The position numbers and the translations under genes were made by a program. Below are positions 58,771 to 64,000 of a stretch of 64,000 nucleotides of DNA, in pieces. This stretch comes from RYN-230 sp963770545 (GTDB lineage: Bacteria > Actinomycetota > Actinomycetes > Streptosporangiales > Streptosporangiaceae): assembly GCA_963770545.1 (NCBI GenBank), contig CAVYQF010000016.1, positions 120,374 to 184,373 on the forward strand, read 5' to 3'. Each line of letters opens with the position of its first letter. The stretch's first letter is position 1. The notes beneath the pieces were generated by a model, which ran no database searches, was not told the DNA's origin, and saw nothing but the letters and a program-made list of their open reading frames with translations.

Positions 58771-59436
58771 TCAGAGCACGTAGAACAGCAGGAAGAAGAA
58801 CAGCGTGACCACGGCCATGAAGTTCCAGATCAGCGTGAACGCGCTCAGCGACGACTGGAACCGCTGGACCGCAAACGCCTCCGCGTAGGTGGGCGGCTGC
58901 TCCAGGAACGAGATGGACGTGAGCGGCCTGACCCGCATGATCAGGATCTCCAGCCAGATCATCGCCCCGAGCCAGCTGACCAGCAGAACCGGGTAGGTGT
59001 CGGTGAACACGCTGGAGAAACCGGAACTACCAGGCTGGAACGGCAAGCTCAGCAACTGGACGATCTGCAAGGCCACCGCGACCAGCCCGAGCAGCAGGGC
59101 CACCAGGGCCGCGGCCTGCCAGGCTCCCTTGGCCCCGGCCTTGATCCGCTGCAGTCCCACGTACTGGACGACGGCACTGACCAGGACCAGGACCAGGATC
59201 GCCACGCCGTAGCCCATTGGCGGGGCGTGGTACCCCGAGCCCTTCCACCGGCCCGCCGAGTTGATCGAGCGGAGATAGAAGTACGCGAACGCGAAGCACC
59301 CGTACAGGAAGGCGAGGCCCCCGACCGCGAACCGCGCCCCGGTCCAGGCTGCGTTGAGCGCCGCCTCGTGATAAAAGCCCGCTTCCTCGGCCGCCCGGTC
59401 CAGCTCGCTGGGCGGCTGCCTGGTCTGCTCGGCCAT
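58771..59436 (-). CDS. ctaE: Cytochrome c oxidase subunit III
   Basis: 221 residues with about six membrane helices and the subunit III plan (GGLAFLYGCFAFAYFYLRSI, WLGAMIWLEILI, WNFMAVVTLFFFLLFYVL at the end). Sequence conservation with classical CtaE is modest, as in divergent actinobacterial oxidases. Its start lies two bases after the ctaD stop, so translation is coupled. It stabilises the catalytic core. Confidence 0.9.
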   Translation of the reverse strand: MAEQTRQPPSELDRAAEEAGFYHEAALNAAWTGARFAVGGLAFLYGCFAFAYFYLRSINSAGRWKGSGYHAPPMGYGVAILVLVLVSAVVQYVGLQRIKAGAKGAWQAAALVALLLGLVAVALQIVQLLSLPFQPGSSGFSSVFTDTYPVLLVSWLGAMIWLEILIMRVRPLTSISFLEQPPTYAEAFAVQRFQSSLSAFTLIWNFMAVVTLFFFLLFYVL

Positions 59437-59438
59437 GG

Positions 59439-61421
59439 CTATGCCTCCACTCCGGTGCTGGCCGTGCCGGCACTCGCGTACGCCGCGCTGACCACGCCCA
59501 CCGGCGGGTTCAGGTCGGCCACCGGCGGTGCGTCCTGCACGCCGTAGTCATACGGGCCCGAGAGCACCACCGGGACGTGCTCGAAGTTGCCGGGCGGCGG
59601 TGGCGAGGCGACCTGCCATTCCAGGCCCCGCGAATTCCACGGGTTGGCCACCTCCCGCTCCCGGACGATCACCGTGGACCAGATGAAGTTGATCACGAAG
59701 ATCAGGATGGAGGCGCCGAGCAGGAACGAGGAGATTGACACCCAGTCGTTGAGCGTCTGCAGGTTCCGCGCGTACTCGAACACCCGGCGGGGCTGGCCCA
59801 GCATGCCCACCGCGAACAGCGGCAGGAAGGTGGAGTTGAAGAAGATGAACATGGTCCAGAAGTGGAGGTAGCCCAGCTTCTGGTTCAGCCGGATGCCCAT
59901 CATCTTCGGCAGCCAGTAGTAGCAGGCCCCGAAGAAGGCGAAAATGATCCCGCCCATGATCGTGTAGTGGAAGTGCGCCATCACGAAGAAGCTGCCGTGC
60001 TCGGTGGTGTCCGCCGGGACGTCGGACAGGAACACGCCGGAGATGCCGCCGATCAGGAAGTTGAAATACAGCGCCAGCGCGAAGCACATCGGCACCGTGA
60101 ACCGTATTTTGGCCTTCCAGAAAGTGCCCATCGCGACCAGGTAGATGAACCCGGTCGGGATCGAGATCAGCTCCGTGGTCAGCATGAACAGCGGCCGCAT
60201 CTCCGGGTTGATGCCGCTGACGAACAGGTGATGCTGCCAGACGAAGAAGCTGAGCAGGGCGACGCCGATCATGCCGGCCCCGGCGACCCGGTAGCCGAAG
60301 AGCGGTTTGCGGCAGAACACCGGGATGATCTCCGACACGATCCCGAACCCGGGCAAGGCCAGGATGTACACCTCGGGATGGCCGAAGAACCAGAACAGGT
60401 TCTCGTAGAGGTAGCTGCTGCCGCCGAGGGTGTTCACGAAGTTCGCGGTCTGCACGGTGCGGTCGAGGACCAGCAGGTACAGGCCGCCGACCAGGACCGG
60501 GGTGGCCAGCACCATCAGGAACGAGACGGTGACCATCGACCAGACGAACATGGGCAGCCGGCTCCACCGCATGCCCGGCGCCCGGTAGTTGATCACGGTC
60601 ACGATGATGTTGAATCCGGCCAGGCAGATCGAGATCCCCATCAGGCCGAAGGCCACCGCGTAGGAGTCCATGCCCTCGGTGGCCTGCACGCTCAGCGGCG
60701 CGTACCCGGTCCATCCGGTGGGGAACCCGCCGATCAGCACGCTGGAGAGCAGGATGATGAACGACGCCGGGGTGAGCCAGAACGACAGCGCCTCCAGCCG
60801 CGGGAAGGCCATTCGCTTGGAGCCGATCATCAGCGGCATGAGGAAGTTGCCGAACGGCCCGAGCACGACCGACGACATCAGCATCATCATCATCGTGCCG
60901 TGCTCGCCGACCACCACGAGGTAGGAGGAAGCACTCATGATGTGGTACGTCGGCGAGAGCAGCTCGGTCCGGATGGCCATGGCGAACAGGCCGGCCGTGC
61001 AGAAGTAAATGATCATCCCGACCAGGTACTGGATGCCGACCACCTTGTGGTCCAGCGAGTACCGGAAGTACCGGGCCACCCCGCCGAAGGCTTCCTCTTC
61101 TTCCTCCGCCACCGGGACCGGCCTGCCGAGGATCTGACGGCCGAGGTCGTTGAACACGCCCAGCCCGGCCAGCCAGCCGACCACAGCGATCACGTAGCCG
61201 AGCACCAGCGGGAAGTCGTTCATGTCCGACAGGGAGTTCCGCAGGTACTCATGGGACAGGAAGTTGCCCAGCCAGTGCCCGATGAAGTAGCCGATGATGG
61301 CGCCGAGGATCCCGGTGTGGATGGCCGGCCGCCTCCACCACGGACGGGCCAGGCGCGGCCCGACCGGCCCGGATCCCGCCGGCTCCTGCGCCGTTGTCCC
61401 CGGCTCTATCTCGATGGACAT
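59439..61421 (-). CDS. ctaD: Cytochrome c oxidase subunit I
   Basis: 660 residues. Heme-copper core motifs are visible: the heme a ligand region GEHGTMMMMLMSSVVLGP, WFFGHPEVYILALPGFGIVSE with the CuB/Tyr cross-link, WQHHLFVSG for the two CuB His, and the HFHYTIMGG segment carrying heme ligands. An N-terminal extension adds two helices before the core (GILGAIIGYFIGHWLGNFL, FPLVLGYVIAVVGWLAGL), as in other actinobacterial aa3-type enzymes. ATG 61421 follows AGAGGTGACCGG; upstream frame extension is not needed. Confidence 0.95.
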   Translation of the reverse strand: MSIEIEPGTTAQEPAGSGPVGPRLARPWWRRPAIHTGILGAIIGYFIGHWLGNFLSHEYLRNSLSDMNDFPLVLGYVIAVVGWLAGLGVFNDLGRQILGRPVPVAEEEEEAFGGVARYFRYSLDHKVVGIQYLVGMIIYFCTAGLFAMAIRTELLSPTYHIMSASSYLVVVGEHGTMMMMLMSSVVLGPFGNFLMPLMIGSKRMAFPRLEALSFWLTPASFIILLSSVLIGGFPTGWTGYAPLSVQATEGMDSYAVAFGLMGISICLAGFNIIVTVINYRAPGMRWSRLPMFVWSMVTVSFLMVLATPVLVGGLYLLVLDRTVQTANFVNTLGGSSYLYENLFWFFGHPEVYILALPGFGIVSEIIPVFCRKPLFGYRVAGAGMIGVALLSFFVWQHHLFVSGINPEMRPLFMLTTELISIPTGFIYLVAMGTFWKAKIRFTVPMCFALALYFNFLIGGISGVFLSDVPADTTEHGSFFVMAHFHYTIMGGIIFAFFGACYYWLPKMMGIRLNQKLGYLHFWTMFIFFNSTFLPLFAVGMLGQPRRVFEYARNLQTLNDWVSISSFLLGASILIFVINFIWSTVIVREREVANPWNSRGLEWQVASPPPPGNFEHVPVVLSGPYDYGVQDAPPVADLNPPVGVVSAAYASAGTASTGVEA

Positions 61422-61511
61422 CCGGTCACCTCTCCATCGCAGTGTCGACCTGGCGATCCGTGCCCGGCGCATCCGGGTTGCTGCGCGGCCTGCCGGCCGC
61501 TAGGCCGCGGG

Positions 61512-62468
61512 TCACGGCGTCACCGGGTCGCTCGTCGGGTAGTAGTAGCCGGCGGCGCCGGTGATCCCGTTCGCGATCAGGACCTTGCCCATATTCGGGA
61601 TCACGGTCGGGTCGTAGGTCGTCGCGTACGGCGGCAGCGCGGCCAGCACGCCCTTGCTCCGCTGGATCCGCTCGTTGGTCCTGGCCCAGGTCTGGAAGGC
61701 GGACGGGGTGACCACCCGGCCGGAGTCGAACATGGCCCCGTGCCAGATCCCGCACAGCTCGTTGCACCGCACGGTGAACCCGCCGGTGTGCTTGGCGGTG
61801 GTGTACGCCACGTTGTCCACACCCGGGTTGGCGTCGGCCTTCACGCCGAGCGTGTAGGCCCAGAAACTGTGGATCACGTCCAGCGACGTCACGTGGAACG
61901 CCACCGGCCGGTTCACCGGCAGCACCAGCTGGGTGGTCTCCATCCCGCCGAACTGCGGGTAGCGGTAGGTGAACTGCCACTGCTGGCCAATGACCTGGAC
62001 CTGCAGGTAGTTGCTGCCGGACGGCTTCCAGACCGGCGCCGGGCCCTCACCGGCCCCTGCGCCGGCCGGGACGATCAGTTCCACGGTGCCGAACACGAAG
62101 GCGGCCAGGACGATCACGGCGGTGGCGGCGATCCAGGTGGCCTGCAGCCCGGTGTGCCCGAAGATCGGCGGCCCGTCATCGTCGTCACCGTCCCGATGGC
62201 GCCAGTTGACCAGGCTGTAACCGAAGTAGGTCCAGACGAAGATCATCACCGGCGCGGCGGCCAGGCCCAGGACCGCGATGTCGAACTGCTGACTCGCAGC
62301 CGAGTCCGACATCCGGCCCGGGGGCATATGCGGGTACCAGACGAACCAGATGAGCAGGTCGGCGACGAGGGCCAGGACGATCCAGATCACGAAGATCCGC
62401 AGACCGTGGTTCGGCTCGACTCGTCCGTCTGACCGGCCGGGGGCCGCCGGGGCCTGGGACTCGGCCAT
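61512..62468 (-). CDS. ctaC: Cytochrome c oxidase subunit II
   Basis: 318 residues with three membrane helices (about 23-44, 63-85, 110-134), one more than the usual two, and a C-terminal cupredoxin domain. The CuA ligands are H200 (DVIHSFWAY), C235, E237, C239, H243 and M246 (CNELCGIWHGAM). There is no fused cytochrome c. A tail of about 70 residues after the CuA site is unusual. The ATG shares a base with the upstream stop (TGATG) and follows GGAGGTG. It lies 90 bases ahead of ctaD. Confidence 0.94.
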   Translation of the reverse strand: MAESQAPAAPGRSDGRVEPNHGLRIFVIWIVLALVADLLIWFVWYPHMPPGRMSDSAASQQFDIAVLGLAAAPVMIFVWTYFGYSLVNWRHRDGDDDDGPPIFGHTGLQATWIAATAVIVLAAFVFGTVELIVPAGAGAGEGPAPVWKPSGSNYLQVQVIGQQWQFTYRYPQFGGMETTQLVLPVNRPVAFHVTSLDVIHSFWAYTLGVKADANPGVDNVAYTTAKHTGGFTVRCNELCGIWHGAMFDSGRVVTPSAFQTWARTNERIQRSKGVLAALPPYATTYDPTVIPNMGKVLIANGITGAAGYYYPTSDPVTP

Positions 62469-63184
62469 CAGGCTGACACCTCCATGTTGCCCATCATGTA
62501 ACCGAGCGTCTGCATCGGGCCGCCGTTGCCGTCCAGGAACCCGCCGCCGCAGGGGATGAAGCACTGCCAGCGGAACGTGCCCGTGCTGTTCGGGGTCATG
62601 AAGCTGAACTTCACCATCGAATGCGGTCCCTCGGTACAGGGCGAATCGGTGCAGCCGTCCTTGTTGAACAGCGCCGTGACGGGCGAGGCGATCGGCACGA
62701 ACAGGTGCAGGCTGGGGATGGCGAAGGTATGTCCCACGCTGCAGTCCGACCAGGTATTGCGGACCGAGGCAATCTGGGGCGGCCCAAGCGGCTGGCCCAC
62801 GGTCTTGAACTGCTGCACCGACATCCTGTTGCCGATGGTGCCCTGGACCAGGCTCCAGAAGTTGTTGCGAGCAGGGGTGCAGCCGTCGTAGCCCAGGACC
62901 GTCATGTTTACCCGGGTGTTCTTCGGCACCGAGAACAGCGTGGTGTGCACCCAGGCCTTGGTCTGGGGATCCTGCACGTAGTAGCTCACCCAGTCGGGCT
63001 CGGTGGAGGAGTTGTTCTGCGGGTCCTCCTGGAGGACCACGTTCACGACTCCCCCGGACGCCGCAGATGTGTAATTCACCACGGCCAGGCTGCTGCCCAG
63101 GTAGTGGAGGACGATGAAGACCGCACCGGCGACCACGGCAGCGAACGCCACCAGAAGGGTCACGATACGGGCTGGCAGAGACAC
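62468..63184 (-). CDS. Membrane-anchored cupredoxin-like protein, first gene of the oxidase operon
   Basis: 238 residues. One N-terminal helix (IVTLLVAFAAVVAGAVFIVL) anchors an exported domain of about 205 residues. The end resembles the CuA region of subunit II: GHTFAIPSLHLFVPI (H152) parallels VIHSFWVP, and GTFRWQCFIPCGGGF with a later Met parallels the C-x3-C...M loop (C208, C212, M224), but the usual Glu, second His and spacing are missing. It may be a copper-binding accessory subunit or chaperone. GTG 63184 has GAGGTGG about nine bases upstream, and the stop overlaps ctaC. Confidence 0.8.
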   Translation of the reverse strand: MSLPARIVTLLVAFAAVVAGAVFIVLHYLGSSLAVVNYTSAASGGVVNVVLQEDPQNNSSTEPDWVSYYVQDPQTKAWVHTTLFSVPKNTRVNMTVLGYDGCTPARNNFWSLVQGTIGNRMSVQQFKTVGQPLGPPQIASVRNTWSDCSVGHTFAIPSLHLFVPIASPVTALFNKDGCTDSPCTEGPHSMVKFSFMTPNSTGTFRWQCFIPCGGGFLDGNGGPMQTLGYMMGNMEVSA

Positions 63185-63615
63185 CAGTCACCACCTCACT
63201 TCTTCGCGGCGCTTCGCGCACACGACTGGGCCGGCCGCAATGTCCCAGAACTTGCGGGCCGGAGATCTCGTCTGGTCCTGATCTTGCGATCGTTCGCGGG
63301 TCGTCGGCAACAGCACCGGCCTTGAATGACGAAATTGTCATGATCAGGGCATCTCGTCCCGGTATGGTTCGGGCTGCACACCTTGCTAATAACATTGAGT
63401 GTTGGTTCGCAAACTGATTGTTACCGCTTAGGGCCCCTGCAACACTCTGATCACAGAACGAATGCTGCAATGGTTTGCCAACGCCCTCTAGGGTTGACCA
63501 CACCCCTCCGGGCGGTACATCCTCGGCTGAGGGGATCGTCCAGGCGGTGGCTCGCCACCGCACCGCGCTGACGCATCGCCCATATAAGCTCATGCAACGT
63601 AACCCACCTGCGAAG
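63185..63615. promoter_or_regulatory. Divergent region between the oxidase operon and a response regulator
   Basis: About 430 bases without a clear gene and less GC-rich than average. It should hold the promoter of the seven-gene oxidase operon. It contains the dyad ATGAC-GAAATT-GTCAT at 63326-63341, and TATAAG at 63583-63588, a plausible -10 for the response regulator. Confidence 0.5.
63326..63341. promoter_or_regulatory. Palindrome ATGAC-GAAATT-GTCAT upstream of the oxidase operon
   Basis: Five-base arms with a six-base AT-rich centre, 142 bases before the first oxidase gene. It is a candidate regulator site; no known family was matched. Confidence 0.4.
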
Positions 63616-64000
63616 ATGGCTCTCCTGCCGGAGACGTATCCCACGGCGGCCCGGCTCCTGGTCGTTGATGACGAGCCACAGATCCGTGAGTTCATCGCTC
63701 GCGCCCTGGCGGCCGCCGGTTATGCAATCGATTTCGCGGGATCAGGTAAAGAAGGTCTGAGCCGGGCCACGGCCGGCGATTATGACCTGGTCATCCTGGA
63801 CCTGGTGATGCCGGACATGGACGGGCGGGAGATCCTCGCCCGGCTCCGGCACGAACGGCCTGACCAGGCCGTCCTCGTGCTCTCCTGCCTGGCGGACGTC
63901 ACCACTAAGGTGGATTGCCTGGAATTGGGGGCCCAGGACTACCTGACCAAGCCGTTCTCCCTGGCCGAACTGCTGGCCCGGGTGCGGGTCAGGCTCCGCG
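63616..64000 (+). CDS. OmpR-type response regulator, cut by the right edge
   Basis: The visible part is a complete receiver domain: acidic pocket LLVVDDEPQIREF, phospho-Asp in YDLVILDLVMPDMDG, and DYLTKPFSLAELLARVRVRL with the conserved Lys. The DNA-binding domain is beyond the window; the linker style suggests OmpR/PhoB class. ATG 63616 fits a start site about seven bases after TATAAG (63583-63588); ATG 63592 would be too close to that element. Confidence 0.88.
   Translation, partial: MALLPETYPTAARLLVVDDEPQIREFIARALAAAGYAIDFAGSGKEGLSRATAGDYDLVILDLVMPDMDGREILARLRHERPDQAVLVLSCLADVTTKVDCLELGAQDYLTKPFSLAELLARVRVRLR

Noticed and set aside
59862..62432. Plus-strand open frame of 856 codons antisense to ctaD and ctaC
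   Set aside because: Both minus-strand genes are unambiguous oxidase subunits; the antisense frame has His/Asp/Arg-rich filler sequence.
61512..63695. Extended N-terminus for ctaC running through the cupredoxin-like gene
   Set aside because: Only the last 318 codons match subunit II; the upstream part is out of frame with the cupredoxin-like gene and lacks sense.
1..64000. Prophage, integrative element or intact insertion sequence
   Set aside because: No integrase, transposase, phage structural gene, attachment duplication or tRNA gene was seen; most genes are chromosomal metabolic, respiratory or regulatory.

Overview
The window is very GC-rich (strong G/C at third codon positions, frequent GTG/TTG starts) and reads as the chromosome of an actinomycete. 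Supporting markers are a DUF3052 protein, a MDMPI/TIGR03083-type protein of the mycothiol-linked superfamily, a GAF-ANTAR protein, a DevR/DevS-type pair with an Rv1733c-like protein, and an aa3 oxidase locus with ctaB and ctaG. The genus cannot be fixed from the sequence. No tRNA, rRNA, CRISPR array, prophage or intact insertion sequence was seen. A response regulator runs off the right edge and a membrane-anchored protein is cut at the left edge.

Layout. (1) 0-3.7 kb: C-terminal part of a kinase-like membrane protein, a polytopic membrane protein, and a divergent molybdenum pair (Mop-like protein and an XdhC Rossmann-domain protein). (2) 3.7-13 kb: an L-arabinose island with a GH127 beta-L-arabinofuranosidase, two LacI regulators and a tightly packed araB-araD-araA operon, followed by a hairpin, decayed repeats and what looks like the last ~50 codons of a lost sugar-ABC ATPase. 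(3) 13-30 kb: a redox/dormancy neighbourhood resembling a DosR regulon: VOC protein, universal stress protein, DevR-type regulator, DevS-type GAF kinase, Rv1733c-like protein, GAF-ANTAR regulator, MarR regulator, CydDC exporter, Ser/Thr kinase, GNAT/ADP-forming acyl-CoA synthetase fusion and acetate kinase. (4) 30-46 kb: mixed housekeeping and accessory genes (DHA2 efflux pump with TetR, AlkB, secreted GH3, uracil-DNA glycosylase, pirin, FtsH, Zn-alcohol dehydrogenase, DinG helicase, secreted propeller-like protein). (5) 46-56 kb: acyl-CoA synthetase, phosphoglycerate mutase, a LolA-like/ABC transporter operon, and a two-component system whose regulator and kinase are separated by a divergent MDMPI/TetR pair with a clear palindromic operator. 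(6) 56-63.2 kb: a seven-gene cytochrome aa3 oxidase operon on the minus strand (cupredoxin-like protein, ctaC, ctaD, ctaE, ctaG, small membrane protein, ctaB).

Three window-scale patterns stand out. First, 15-bp tandem repeats recur inside or at the ends of unrelated genes (araB tail, GNAT domain, MFS tail, acyl-CoA synthetase tail, ABC ATPase N-terminus, ctaG stop codon). Second, two of these repeat-bearing genes have an apparent one-base frameshift: the ABC ATPase (extra base in one 15-bp unit) and the acyl-CoA synthetase (one C short in a run after the repeats). Third, long perfect or near-perfect hairpins without U-tracts sit at gene 3' ends, and one GC-rich hairpin motif occurs twice, 16 kb apart.
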